In this document: piece after piece, positions 35,098 to 43,793 of the stretch
Layout of the letters: each line of letters begins with the position of its first letter
How positions within the stretch are numbered: position 1 is the stretch's first letter
Source: Clostridiales bacterium
GTDB taxonomy: Bacteria > Bacillota > Clostridia > Saccharofermentanales > Saccharofermentanaceae
Assembly (NCBI GenBank): GCA_017513085.1
Contig: JAFWDK010000033.1
Location: 1 to 60,201 of the forward strand
Reading direction: 5' to 3'
DNA: 60,201 nucleotides
The notes under the pieces: model-generated
The model's input: the letters and a program-made list of their open reading frames with translations, nothing else
Databases searched by the model: none
What the model was told of the DNA's origin: nothing
Program-made: the position numbers and the translations under genes

Positions 35098-36174
35098 ATG
35101 CCAACAGAAATAGGTGAATTAAGCATGGATATGGGAGAAGAGACGGAACTTTTTTCCATGCCGTTTATTGTCTTTCTCATAATCCTTTTCGCTATTATCG
35201 TTCTTGCCGTGATCATTTCGATCCGCGTCTACCAGAGACATCTGGACCGTGTGGTCGAGGGTAAAGAACGGGACGTCCACACACACGTGGTGGAACCGAG
35301 GACAGTGCTGACATGGATCGTCGCAGGGCTTTTCGTGATCTTCATGATCAATACGATGATCGAGAATGCTGCACTCCGGACGCAGGTGGAGAATATGGAA
35401 CAGGAGCTCGCGCAGAATCAGCGAAGTATCTTGTACCGGCTCCAGGATCTGGAGGAGAAATTGGATAACCAGGATAAACTGGTGGACGAATATGACTTCT
35501 CCTTCGGAAAAATCAACACGCAGGAAAAGACGGTGGAAGTGCTTTGGACGGTGAGTCTGAAAGAATATACATCGGATACGATAGTAAGTATATCTTATGG
35601 TGAAAGCACTTGCACCCTGAGTAAAAAGGGCAGTAAGTTTGTCGGAACGATGCAGGCGCCGCTGTTTGAAGAGTGTGAGCGGCCGCTCCTTGCTGTTGAA
35701 ACAGATGACGGGATCAAGACGCAAGAACTGGAATCGACATTTTCCGGTGTATTGGGTGAACAGATCCTCTCGATGGCAGAAGATTGGAATAGCAGTTACC
35801 ACTCGGAGTGGACGACAGAAGGGAACCTGCATGTGTTTGGCGTACAGGGCGTGGCGGTGAAACACTGGCTCCCCAATGCGGATCTGACAGGCATTAAATT
35901 GACGTTTCGGTGTAATGATGTTGTGGCAAAATCGATTCCGATCCCGCTGAATAATGGAGATGAAGGAAGTGTTGAGTTCGACGAAAACTTTGCTGTGGAA
36001 GGTTCGGCAAGTTTTGATGTTTGGCTCGAAACGGAGCTGACTTGTGGGTGGACCGCATCAAAAAAAGTTGCCGAGTACAAACGTTCTTCTGGATTGACGC
36101 TATATGTGGAGCCGGTTTTGAATGTGTATGGTCCGAATGGTGAGATTATCCACACAGGGGAATATGAAGGTTAA
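35098..36174 (+). CDS. Hypothetical two-pass membrane protein with coiled coil, partner of LytTR gene
   Basis: The 358-residue protein has two membrane segments (about 20-42 FIVFLIILFAIIVLAVIISI and 80-98 VLTWIVAGLFVIFMINTM), a coiled coil (about 100-140, LEEKLDNQDKLVDEY) and a beta-rich C-terminal domain of about 210 residues outside the membrane. No known family is recognised. TAGGAGG precedes the ATG. Its close coupling to the LytTR gene suggests it senses a signal and regulates that protein; this is an inference from the layout of known LytTR regulatory pairs. Confidence 0.78.
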   Translation: MPTEIGELSMDMGEETELFSMPFIVFLIILFAIIVLAVIISIRVYQRHLDRVVEGKERDVHTHVVEPRTVLTWIVAGLFVIFMINTMIENAALRTQVENMEQELAQNQRSILYRLQDLEEKLDNQDKLVDEYDFSFGKINTQEKTVEVLWTVSLKEYTSDTIVSISYGESTCTLSKKGSKFVGTMQAPLFEECERPLLAVETDDGIKTQELESTFSGVLGEQILSMAEDWNSSYHSEWTTEGNLHVFGVQGVAVKHWLPNADLTGIKLTFRCNDVVAKSIPIPLNNGDEGSVEFDENFAVEGSASFDVWLETELTCGWTASKKVAEYKRSSGLTLYVEPVLNVYGPNGEIIHTGEYEG

Positions 36175-36291
36175 GCGCGGCGGACCGGCTTTTCGGTCCC
36201 GGTAGGGTACTGCTGAAATCGCTCATTGTTATTTGGTCTCCTTTTGTGGCACAATAGGAGATGATATTCCAAATGATGAGGATGAGCGAAC

Positions 36292-37656
36292 ATGATCATT
36301 TACAATGCAGAAATATATACCATGGAGTCGGATGAGCCGATCCATAATGGATATGTGATCTTTGATCGAAAAAAGATCCTGGAAGTCGGTTCCGGCGATG
36401 GATGGCAGTCATGGATGGAAAAATTCGGACAGGAAAATCCGAACCTTTATATCCGCCGCGATTTTGCAGAAAACGACGAGCAGACGGAGACGATGCAGAG
36501 CCTGGATGCTAAAGGTGCGAGAGTCTATCCGGGATTTATCGACGCGCACTCACATCTAGGGCTTTTTGATGACAGCCTGACTGACGAGGGCAGCGACGGC
36601 AACGAGATCGTCTCTCCGATCTCACCGGACCTTCGCGCGATCGATGGCATCCACTATGCGGATGTGTGTTTCGAGGAAGCCAAGAACGCAGGCGTGACGA
36701 TGGTGGCGGCCGGCCCGGGAAGCGCAAATGTCGTGGGCGGTCAGTTCGCGCTCCTGAAGACGTATGCGCGCTCGCTTGACCGTGCGCTGGTCGACCCGTA
36801 TGTGGCCATGAAGGCGGCGCTCGGCGAGAACCCGAAGATGTGTTACGGAAAAGAGAATAAGGCGCCGCAGACCCGTATGGGCAGCGCAGCGCTCCTTCGA
36901 GGCGTCCTGATCGAGGCTATCGAATACTACGAAAAGAAAAAGCAGTCCGAAGAAAAATGGGCGGAGTATACTGCCGCGGAGGAAAAAGACTCGGATGACA
37001 AGCCGGAACGTCCGGACGTTTTCGAGAAAGACATGGAGCTTGAAGCCATGCTTCCGGTGATCCGCGGCGAAAAACCGCTGAAAGTGCATGCGCATCGCCA
37101 GGATGACATACTGACGGCAGTGCGTATTGCGAACGAGTTTAATCTTAAATATACTCTCGACCACTGTACGGAGGGACATCTGATCGCGGATATCCTCAAA
37201 GAAGAATACGAAGCCGGCCGAGCCGAAAACCGCGGGCGGGGAATCTTTACCGATGAGAGCAAGCCGCATGGCGGAAAACTCCTCGGAATTATCGTGGGAC
37301 CGGTCATAGGGGATCGCAGTAAGCCGGAGCTTTCGCATCTGACATTGTCCACGGCGGGCGATCTTGCGAAGGAAGGCCTTCCGGTCGCGATCATGACCGA
37401 CCATCCGTGCGTGCCCGAGCAGTACCTGACGCTTTCGGCGGCGCTCGCCAAGAAGGGCGGTCTTTCCGCGCAAAAAGCACTGGAGTCCATCACCATCCGT
37501 GCGGCGGAGATCCTGGGCGTGGCGGACCGGTTCGGTACCATTTCCGTCGGAAAAGCACCGGATCTGGTCATTATGACCGGTGATCCGTTCTCTCTGGACA
37601 GTGAAGTCCTGATGGTGATCGGAGACGGCCGTGTAGCCGTGGACAACAGAAAGTGA
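36292..37656 (+). CDS. Amidohydrolase (imidazolonepropionase-like)
   Basis: The 454-residue metal-dependent hydrolase has the metal site PGFIDAHSHLGLF, a central His in VHAHRQDDILTA, HCTEGH, and Asp in MTDHPCVPEQYL. The C-terminal GTISVGKAPDLVIMTGDPF is the standard closure of the small beta-sandwich. Substrate is not determinable; hutI is unlikely because no other hut gene is present. The stop overlaps the next gene by one base (TGATG), indicating coupling to tsaE. Confidence 0.9.
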   Translation: MIIYNAEIYTMESDEPIHNGYVIFDRKKILEVGSGDGWQSWMEKFGQENPNLYIRRDFAENDEQTETMQSLDAKGARVYPGFIDAHSHLGLFDDSLTDEGSDGNEIVSPISPDLRAIDGIHYADVCFEEAKNAGVTMVAAGPGSANVVGGQFALLKTYARSLDRALVDPYVAMKAALGENPKMCYGKENKAPQTRMGSAALLRGVLIEAIEYYEKKKQSEEKWAEYTAAEEKDSDDKPERPDVFEKDMELEAMLPVIRGEKPLKVHAHRQDDILTAVRIANEFNLKYTLDHCTEGHLIADILKEEYEAGRAENRGRGIFTDESKPHGGKLLGIIVGPVIGDRSKPELSHLTLSTAGDLAKEGLPVAIMTDHPCVPEQYLTLSAALAKKGGLSAQKALESITIRAAEILGVADRFGTISVGKAPDLVIMTGDPFSLDSEVLMVIGDGRVAVDNRK

Positions 37657-38174
37657 TGGGCAACGGCATGAAGACATGGCGCGGAAAAAGTATTTCTGTT
37701 GAGATGACGGAAGCGCTGGGTGAAGCGATGGGAAGTGTGGCCGTCCCTGGTGATGTCATTACTCTGGACGGAGACTTGGGTGCCGGAAAGACGGCATTTA
37801 CAAGAGGCTTTGCAAGAGGAATGGGACTTCGTTCACGTGTGACGAGCCCGACATTTACCATTGTAAATGAGTATAACGATAAAGACGGCGTGCCGAGATT
37901 GTTTCACTTCGATACCTACCGACTCGGAAACAGCGATGATTTTTACGACGCAGGCCTCGACGAATATTTCGAAAGAGACGGCGTGTGCGTGATCGAGTGG
38001 AGTAAAGTCATTGAAGAAGCTCTGCCGAAAAGAAGGATCCGCATGGAGATCGAGGGCAATGGCGACGAACGGACGATCACGGTTGCTTTTGGAGAAGAAG
38101 ATCTTTCCAGAATGGAGACCGTGAAAGAGAAGATGCAAGAAGGAGGAATGGGTTTTGAAGATACTGGCTTGTGA
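37656..38174 (+). CDS. tsaE: tRNA threonylcarbamoyladenosine biosynthesis ATPase
   Basis: TsaE energises the TsaB-TsaD complex making t6A37 in ANN-decoding tRNAs. The 172-residue protein has Walker A GDLGAGKT (39-46), SPTFTIVNEY, and FDTYRLGNSDDF then VIEWSKVIEEALP, all diagnostic. ATG 37656 overlaps the amidohydrolase stop. A GTG at 37653 and ATG at 37668 are alternative starts. Its 3' end overlaps tsaB by 20 bases. Confidence 0.95.
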   Translation: MGNGMKTWRGKSISVEMTEALGEAMGSVAVPGDVITLDGDLGAGKTAFTRGFARGMGLRSRVTSPTFTIVNEYNDKDGVPRLFHFDTYRLGNSDDFYDAGLDEYFERDGVCVIEWSKVIEEALPKRRIRMEIEGNGDERTITVAFGEEDLSRMETVKEKMQEGGMGFEDTGL

Positions 38175-38919
38175 TACTTCAAACCGCGCATGTTCGTGTG
38201 CTCTTATCGAAGAGGGCAGCATCGTCGGCGCGAAGTTCATCAATAACGGACTGACGCATTCCCAGACATTCATGCCGCTGGTGCATGATCTTATGGAAGA
38301 AAACGATACGAAGTACGAGGAACTGGATGCGGTGGCATGCACCGTGGGTCCCGGTTCTTTTACGGGCATCCGTATCGGCGTGAGCGCCGTCAAGACGATG
38401 GCCATGGCGCTCGATATCGCGGCGGTCCCGGTTTCCTCGCTTCGTGCGATGGCTTACCCGCTGAAAGAGGAAGACGCGCTGATCGTGCCCATGATCGATT
38501 GCAGGAATCACCGTGCGTGGGCGGGTGGTTTCTATCATGATGAGCAAGTTGTTTCCGAACTTGCTTCCGACATTACTGAGATCCTCGAGAAGTGCCGCGC
38601 ATGGCGCGATGCCAACCTTCCCGGAAAGAAGATCATCCTGATCGGGAATGGTGCGAAAGTCGCGGCAGGGGAACTTCAAGCCGAGACGATGCCGGAGACC
38701 GAATGCAGAGAAGGCCACGAAGAGATCCGCTCCAAAGACGTGGCGGCAATCGCGGAAAAGACCGTAAAAGAAAACGGGACAAGTGCTTTTTCCGCGGAAA
38801 AACTGATGCCGGTGTACCGCGCGAAGACGCAGGCGGAGCGTATGGCGGCCGAACAGGGAAAACAGGTGGAGAACATTCCGATCCGATACTATAGTACAAT
38901 GGATGAGGAGACGAAGTAG
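38155..38919 (+). CDS. tsaB: tRNA threonylcarbamoyladenosine biosynthesis protein TsaB
   Basis: The 254-residue ASKHA-fold protein begins at TTG 38155, 8 bases after AAGGAGG, inside the tsaE coding end. Motifs are ILACDTSNRACSCAL, the GLTHSQTFMPLVHDLM segment and AVACTVGPGSFTGIRIGVSAVKTMA. TsaB is the scaffold partner of TsaD in t6A synthesis. tsaD, which commonly follows rimI, is not adjacent here. Confidence 0.95.
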   Translation: MKILACDTSNRACSCALIEEGSIVGAKFINNGLTHSQTFMPLVHDLMEENDTKYEELDAVACTVGPGSFTGIRIGVSAVKTMAMALDIAAVPVSSLRAMAYPLKEEDALIVPMIDCRNHRAWAGGFYHDEQVVSELASDITEILEKCRAWRDANLPGKKIILIGNGAKVAAGELQAETMPETECREGHEEIRSKDVAAIAEKTVKENGTSAFSAEKLMPVYRAKTQAERMAAEQGKQVENIPIRYYSTMDEETK

Positions 38920-38978
38920 GGAAAGGCTTGGTGGGAATAGGTCTTGGCCCAAAGTAATTGGACAAGGGGGTAACTGAA

Positions 38979-39428
38979 ATGGAGTTGGTTTTTGCGCGCG
39001 CGCAGCAGGAAGATCTGGAAAAGATCGCGGCGATCGAGCAGGTGTCGTTCCCGGATCCGTGGAGTGTGGATTCGCTCTGGACGTTTGCGTCGGATGATAC
39101 GGTGCGGACGTTGGTGACGGCGAAGGAGAAAGAAAGCGGAGATCTGGTGGGTTACTACGCGCTTCAATATGTGCTGGACGAAGCGGAGATCGCGATATTG
39201 GCGGTTGCCGTAAAATACAGAAGGCAAGGTGTCGGCAGGGAACTGATCGATGAGATCAAGAGCTTTTGCAAGAGAAAAAAGATAACGACTTTGCACTTGG
39301 AAGTGCGCTCGGAAAATGAGGCGGCGATCCACCTTTACCGGGCGATGGGTTTCGAGGAAGTCGGACGCAGAAGAGACTACTATGAGAAGCCTATTGATGA
39401 CGCGATACTCTTCTCTTTGTCCATTTGA
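38979..39428 (+). CDS. rimI: GNAT N-acetyltransferase, ribosomal-protein-alanine acetyltransferase family
   Basis: The 149-residue protein from ATG 38979 (AAGGGGG 8 bases upstream) has the acetyl-CoA loop VAVKYRRQGVGRELIDEI and the C-terminal LEVRSENEAAIHLYRAMGFEEVGRRRDYY, close to RimI. RimI acetylates the N terminus of S18. It belongs to the usual tsaE-tsaB-rimI cluster. Another protein substrate is possible, as RimI-like enzymes vary. Confidence 0.9.
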   Translation: MELVFARAQQEDLEKIAAIEQVSFPDPWSVDSLWTFASDDTVRTLVTAKEKESGDLVGYYALQYVLDEAEIAILAVAVKYRRQGVGRELIDEIKSFCKRKKITTLHLEVRSENEAAIHLYRAMGFEEVGRRRDYYEKPIDDAILFSLSI

Positions 39429-39508
39429 CAGAATGACTAGAAAAGATGTGCAATCGCTGGGAATTTCACGCAAAAACACGAAATTAAAAACGGCGCTTCC
39501 GGAAAACA

Positions 39509-39537
39509 TTGACATTGAAGATAAGTGTAAATATACT
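39509..39537 (+). promoter_or_regulatory. Promoter of the HPr-like gene and uvrC
   Basis: TTGACA (39509-39514), a 17-base spacer and TATACT (39532-39537) give a near-consensus promoter. Confidence 0.88.
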
Positions 39538-39625
39538 TTGCTTATAAAAGTAAAAGGCAGAGTTTGTGGCATCGTCAGGTGATGCGGACAAACAGAAAAT
39601 AGTGATACCTCAAGGAGGAAAAAAC

Positions 39626-39889
39626 ATGGTTTCTCAGACAGTTACTTTTCAGTGCGACGAAGCGCTCCAGATGAAAGCGGTAGCGATCCTTATCCAGAAG
39701 GCTTCAGCATTTAAGAGCAGCATCTATCTGACCAGAAGTGGCAGAAGAGCCAATGCGAAGAGCCTTCTTGGCGTGATGAGCCTCGGCATCGAGAATGATG
39801 CGGAGATCGAGATCATCGCGGATGGCGAGGATCAGGATGCAGCGATCGAGACATTGGTCGGATATCTCAACAATCCGAAGATCCAATGA
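39626..39889 (+). CDS. Crh-like HPr homologue lacking the catalytic histidine
   Basis: The 87-residue protein from ATG 39626 (AAGGAGG upstream) aligns without gaps to HPr and Crh. Position 15, the PTS phosphorylation site, is Gln (ALQMKAVA replaces GIHARPA), as in Bacillus Crh. The regulatory Ser46 region is kept: NAKSLLGVMSLG. It therefore cannot carry PEP-derived phosphate for sugar transport but could be a target of HPr kinase and a CcpA corepressor. Arg17 and Pro18 of HPr are also replaced. Its stop overlaps the uvrC start (ATGA), an unexpected pairing with DNA repair. Function as catabolite regulator is inferred from these residues. Confidence 0.85.
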   Translation: MVSQTVTFQCDEALQMKAVAILIQKASAFKSSIYLTRSGRRANAKSLLGVMSLGIENDAEIEIIADGEDQDAAIETLVGYLNNPKIQ

Positions 39890-41757
39890 TCGGCGACGGC
39901 ACACCGACATTTGACGCCAGATTAGATATAGTACCTACGGATCCGGGAGTGTACCTGATGAAGGACGCCTCGGATTCTGTCATTTATGTCGGAAAAGCGA
40001 AGAATCTAAGGAACCGTCTTCGTAGTTATTTCGGTAAGAATCCGCAAGGAAATGCGAAGGTCCTGGCCATGATCTCCCATGTGGCGGATTTTGAATATGT
40101 GGTCGTGGGCTCGGAGCTTGAGGCTCTGCTTCTCGAGTGTAATCTTATCAAGCGGTATCAACCGCACTATAACATCCTCCTTCGTGACGATAAAGGTTTT
40201 CCTTATGTTTGCATCACGATGCAGGAGGAGTATCCGCGCATCATGAAGGTCTTCCGTCCCGACAAGAACATGGTGGGCGCGAAGTATTACGGTCCGTTTC
40301 TGGGTGGAGATCTTTACCGGGCGCTTTCTGCGCTTCGGGATATCTTTCCGACAAAGACCTGCCGCAAAGTGCTTCCGCGCGATATCGGGAAGGAGCGGGC
40401 TTGCCTGAATTATCACATCGGGCGCTGCGTCGGACCATGCCGTGGAGATGTGGCCGTGGAAGAATACCGAAGAGTTATGGAGAATATCTGCCGTTTCTTT
40501 GAAGGAAAGTACGACGGGATCTTGAAGGACTTGGAAGCGCAGATGCAGGAGGCTTCAGAGGCCCTGGATTTTGAAAAAGCGGCGGTCTTCCGTGACCGCC
40601 TTTCCGCACTTCGGACCGTGATGGCGGGGCAGAATGTGTCTTTCCCTCGTGCTTCGGATCGTGACGCGATCGGTTTTTATCGTGATGCCGGAGAGATCTG
40701 TTTCCGGAAACTGGAACTTCGCGGCGGCCGTATTATCGGCTCTTCGACCTATTTCCTGAAAGATGAGGGAGAGAGCGAGGAGGCTTTGATCGAAGCTTTT
40801 CTTATGCAGTATTATCCGACGGCGGCAGAGATCCCGAAGGAGATCCTGACCTCTGTGGAATTGGAAGATCACGATGCCGTTGAAACAGCGATCTCGGATA
40901 TGGCCGGGCATAAAGTGAATCTTCATGTGCCGCAGCGGGGAGATGGCTCGCGACTTCTGGATATGGCCGGTGCGAATGCAAAAGAAGCTCTTCGCAGAAG
41001 GATACTTCGTGTGGGCAATTCCAATGCCGGTATCGATACGGCATTGAAAAGGCTTAGCGAAAAACTGGGGTTGCGGGATGTTCCGACGAGAATCGAATCT
41101 TACGATATCAGTAACCTTGGTAACGATGACCGTTGCGGTGGAATGGTGGTATTTACCGATGGCCGGCCGGATAAACAATCGTACCGTCTTTTCAAGATCA
41201 AAACGGTGGAAGGTCAGGATGACTATGCATCTATGCGGGAAGTGCTTTCGCGGCGGTTTGCGCATGCGGGCGATGAGCATTTCGGCAAGATGCCGGATCT
41301 GATCCTGGCAGATGGTGGAATCGGTCAGGTCAATGCGATCTACGATGTGCTTGCGGAATTGGGGCTTCAAGACAAGGTCCAGCTTGCAGGCATGGTAAAG
41401 GATAGGCGCCATCGGACGCACGGACTTGTGAACCGGGATGGCGTGGATGTGGATCTCGAAGCGGAGGCGAGAGAGGATGAAGACGCGATGGCGCTTTTCC
41501 GTCTGATCACGGCCGTGCAGAATGAAGTGCACCGTTTTGCCATCACGTACCAAAGAAAACTCAGCAAGAAGCGTAATCTGACGTATAAACTGGAGACGAT
41601 CCCGGGCATCGGTGAGGCGAAGCGTAAGAGCCTTATGAAACATTTCGGTTCCATCAAGGCGATGCAGAGCGCGGAGGTGGACGAGCTGATGAAGGCGGAG
41701 CGCATCTCGCAAAAAGATGCCGAGGCGATCTATCGGCATTTTCACGAAGAAAACTGA
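39886..41757 (+). CDS. uvrC: Excinuclease ABC subunit C
   Basis: UvrC makes both incisions in nucleotide excision repair. The 623-residue protein has the N-terminal GIY-YIG nuclease (PGVYLMKDASDSVIYVGKAKNLRNRL), HYNILLRDDKGFPYV, a Cys cluster (CLNYHIGRCVGPCRG), the UvrB-contact segment EALDFEKAAVFRDRL, the RNase H-like domain (RIESYDISN and ILADGGIGQVNA) and C-terminal helix-hairpin-helix pair (IPGIGEAKRKSLMKHFGSI). It is coupled to the preceding HPr-like gene. I see no LexA box at that promoter. Confidence 0.97.
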   Translation: MIGDGTPTFDARLDIVPTDPGVYLMKDASDSVIYVGKAKNLRNRLRSYFGKNPQGNAKVLAMISHVADFEYVVVGSELEALLLECNLIKRYQPHYNILLRDDKGFPYVCITMQEEYPRIMKVFRPDKNMVGAKYYGPFLGGDLYRALSALRDIFPTKTCRKVLPRDIGKERACLNYHIGRCVGPCRGDVAVEEYRRVMENICRFFEGKYDGILKDLEAQMQEASEALDFEKAAVFRDRLSALRTVMAGQNVSFPRASDRDAIGFYRDAGEICFRKLELRGGRIIGSSTYFLKDEGESEEALIEAFLMQYYPTAAEIPKEILTSVELEDHDAVETAISDMAGHKVNLHVPQRGDGSRLLDMAGANAKEALRRRILRVGNSNAGIDTALKRLSEKLGLRDVPTRIESYDISNLGNDDRCGGMVVFTDGRPDKQSYRLFKIKTVEGQDDYASMREVLSRRFAHAGDEHFGKMPDLILADGGIGQVNAIYDVLAELGLQDKVQLAGMVKDRRHRTHGLVNRDGVDVDLEAEAREDEDAMALFRLITAVQNEVHRFAITYQRKLSKKRNLTYKLETIPGIGEAKRKSLMKHFGSIKAMQSAEVDELMKAERISQKDAEAIYRHFHEEN

Positions 41758-41804
41758 TATAATGACTATGCTTATAAAATCAACAAGAAGGAGGAAGAGG
41801 CGGT

Positions 41805-42572
41805 ATGAGTATTTTTGCGATTGCAGACCTGCATCTTTCTCTTTCGGTAGATAAACCGATGGACGTCTTCGGACCGGGCTGGCAGAATTATGTCGAGCGT
41901 CTGGATAAGGCGTGGCGCAGCAAGATCGGTCCGGAGGATACGGTTCTGATCCCGGGGGATATTTCCTGGGGACTTTCCATGGATGAAGCGCTGGCGGATC
42001 TGCAGTTCGTCGAGGATCTTCCGGGCAGTAAGATCCTGAGTAAGGGAAATCACGACCTTTGGTGGGGAACCAATAAGAAAGTGGAGGACTTCCTTGCATT
42101 GCACGGGATGACGTCCATGAAGCTTCTGAAAAACAATGGATTCTTCATAGAGAATACTTTGATCGCGGGCACCCGTGGATGGTTGCTCCCGGAAAATCCG
42201 GAGAGCAAAGAAGCGGATGAGAAGATCTATCTGCGCGAAGTCGGACGTCTCGAAAGATCGCTGGCCGATTCGGTCAAGGCGTATGAAAAAGCAACTGCAC
42301 AGGAGAGGGCAGATGCAGGCTGCGGGACAAGTGCTTTTGGAGCCGGTCCCGAAGCGCCGCGCAAAGTCGTTATGCTGCACTACCCACCGATCTGCGATCC
42401 TGAGCGTGCCAACGGATTTACGGAGATGCTCGAGAAGTACGGCGTCGACCTGTGTCTGTACGGGCATCTGCACGGAAGAGGACATCTGAAGGCTTTCGAA
42501 GGAGTCAGAAACGGCGTCGAATACCGCCTGATCGCGGCGGATTACCTGCAGTTTGACCCGGTCCGGATCTGA
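41805..42572 (+). CDS. Calcineurin-like metallophosphoesterase
   Basis: The 255-residue phosphoesterase shows the metal-binding motifs FAIADLHLS, IPGDISWG, SKGNHDLWWG, MLHYPP and YGHLHGRG. Members with this layout are predicted cytosolic phosphohydrolases; the substrate is unknown. GGAGGAAGAGG precedes the ATG. A short Ala/Gly segment (about 185-200, CGTSAFGAGPEAP) looks like an insertion before the MLHYPP motif; its coding DNA shares a 15-mer with tsaB. Confidence 0.9.
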   Translation: MSIFAIADLHLSLSVDKPMDVFGPGWQNYVERLDKAWRSKIGPEDTVLIPGDISWGLSMDEALADLQFVEDLPGSKILSKGNHDLWWGTNKKVEDFLALHGMTSMKLLKNNGFFIENTLIAGTRGWLLPENPESKEADEKIYLREVGRLERSLADSVKAYEKATAQERADAGCGTSAFGAGPEAPRKVVMLHYPPICDPERANGFTEMLEKYGVDLCLYGHLHGRGHLKAFEGVRNGVEYRLIAADYLQFDPVRI

Positions 42573-42622
42573 TGCCGGCAGGAGAGTGGTTTTGAAGTTG
42601 TTTGGTGATCGATCATTGCCGG

Positions 42623-42718
42623 TAGAAAGTCGGGAACGTCAATAGTCGCTGTTCCGGCTTTCTTTAGGAATGACTCCGAAAGCCGGATTCACCCAAAACA
42701 TCCATCCCGGCTTTCTTG
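42623..42718 (+). terminator. Two consecutive terminator-like hairpins after the phosphoesterase gene
   Basis: AGAAAGTCGGGAAC pairs with GTTCCGGCTTTCT (42623-42665), and GAAAGCCGG pairs with CCGGCTTTC (42678-42718). The arms of the two hairpins are similar, so alternative pairings between them are possible. T runs are short. Confidence 0.6.
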
Positions 42719-42785
42719 GACAAAAATGCGAGCTGAAAATTTCTTGTAATGCCTGTGGCTCTAAGCTTTGAATCGATTTCGAGAC

Positions 42786-42814
42786 TTGCGCTTTTTTGCA
42801 AGCTGCGATATAAT
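42786..42814 (+). promoter_or_regulatory. Promoter of yicC-remA-gmk-rpoZ
   Basis: TTGCGC (42786-42791), a 17-base spacer and a perfect TATAAT (42809-42814). Confidence 0.78.
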
Positions 42815-42822
42815 CTTATTTA

Positions 42823-42863
42823 CGCAAAAAACGCCTTGTTTATAGTGGTTTAAGGCATTTGCG
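42823..42863 (+). promoter_or_regulatory. Hairpin in the yicC 5' untranslated leader
   Basis: CGCAAA (42823-42828) pairs with TTTGCG (42858-42863), and GCCTT (42833-42837) with AAGGC (42852-42856). It lies at the transcript 5' end, where it could stabilise or regulate the message; no T run follows. Confidence 0.5.
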
Positions 42864-42890
42864 AATTCCTGTGAAATGGAGATCGGCTTC

Positions 42891-43778
42891 ATGGCATATA
42901 GCATGACGGGATATGGACGTGGCGAAGCTACTTATACGACGCGTCGCTACGTGGTAGAGATCAAATCAGTGAACAACAGATTCTGCGATGTGCAGATCCG
43001 AATCCCGAGAGGCTATATCGTGCTGGAAAATAAGATTCGTGAACGGATCTCCGACAAGCTCCTTCGTGGTAAGATCGATGTTTTTGTGACGATCGAGGAT
43101 GTTGGAGATGGCAACCAGACGGTGGAGATGAATACCGGACTGGCGAAGGCGTATTCCGAAGCCGTTGTGAAAATAGCAGAACTTACCGGACGTAAAGACG
43201 AAACGGATGCATATCATATTGCCCGCTTCCCGGATGTGCTGGTTGCCCGTGCGACGAGCCTGACTCCGGAAGAAGCAGGCGCAGAGCTTCTGCCGGTTGT
43301 GGATACGGCTATCGAGGATATTCTCCGTATGCGTACCATCGAGGGCGGAAAACTTGTGGACGATCTTCTGGAGAAAGCTACTCATTTTGAAGAGTTGCAT
43401 GCGGCCGTGAAACTTCGTGCTCCTTTGGTACCGAAGGAATATAAAGAGCGCCTGATGGCAAGAGTTCAGGAATTGCTCGATGATAAGGCTGACCTTGTTT
43501 ATGACGAGACGAGAAGAGAAGCGGAAGTTGCGGTATTTGCAGATAAGTGCGCGATCGACGAGGAATTGACCCGACTGACCAGCCATATCAGCCAGCTTCG
43601 TGAAACGCTGGCGGCGAAAGGCAGTATCGGAAAGAGATTGGATTTCATCCTTCAGGAGATGAACCGTGAAGTGAACACCATCGGCTCCAAAGCCAACGAT
43701 ATAACCATAACGAACTACGTTCTGGACATGAAGACGGAACTGGAAAAGATCCGTGAGCAGATCCAGAATCTGGCGTAA
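42891..43778 (+). CDS. yicC: YicC family endoribonuclease
   Basis: The 295-residue protein begins at ATG 42891 (GGAG 9 bases upstream; an earlier ATG at 42876 overlaps that site). It has the YicC N terminus SMTGYGRGEA and EIKSVNNRFCDVQIRIPR, and the DUF1732 C terminus KRLDFILQEMNREVNTIGSKANDITI then VLDMKTELEKIREQIQNL. The family has been shown to cleave RNA. The yicC-remA-gmk-rpoZ order is standard in Firmicutes. Confidence 0.94.
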   Translation: MAYSMTGYGRGEATYTTRRYVVEIKSVNNRFCDVQIRIPRGYIVLENKIRERISDKLLRGKIDVFVTIEDVGDGNQTVEMNTGLAKAYSEAVVKIAELTGRKDETDAYHIARFPDVLVARATSLTPEEAGAELLPVVDTAIEDILRMRTIEGGKLVDDLLEKATHFEELHAAVKLRAPLVPKEYKERLMARVQELLDDKADLVYDETRREAEVAVFADKCAIDEELTRLTSHISQLRETLAAKGSIGKRLDFILQEMNREVNTIGSKANDITITNYVLDMKTELEKIREQIQNLA

Positions 43779-43793
43779 GGAAAGGACGTAAGC

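Noticed and set aside
36178..36215. GGACCG/CGGTCC hairpin after the coiled-coil membrane protein gene
   Set aside because: There is no T run after the stem, so it is not called as a terminator.
37653..39428. A complete t6A operon including tsaD
   Set aside because: Only tsaE, tsaB and rimI are present; the gene after rimI is the HPr-like protein.
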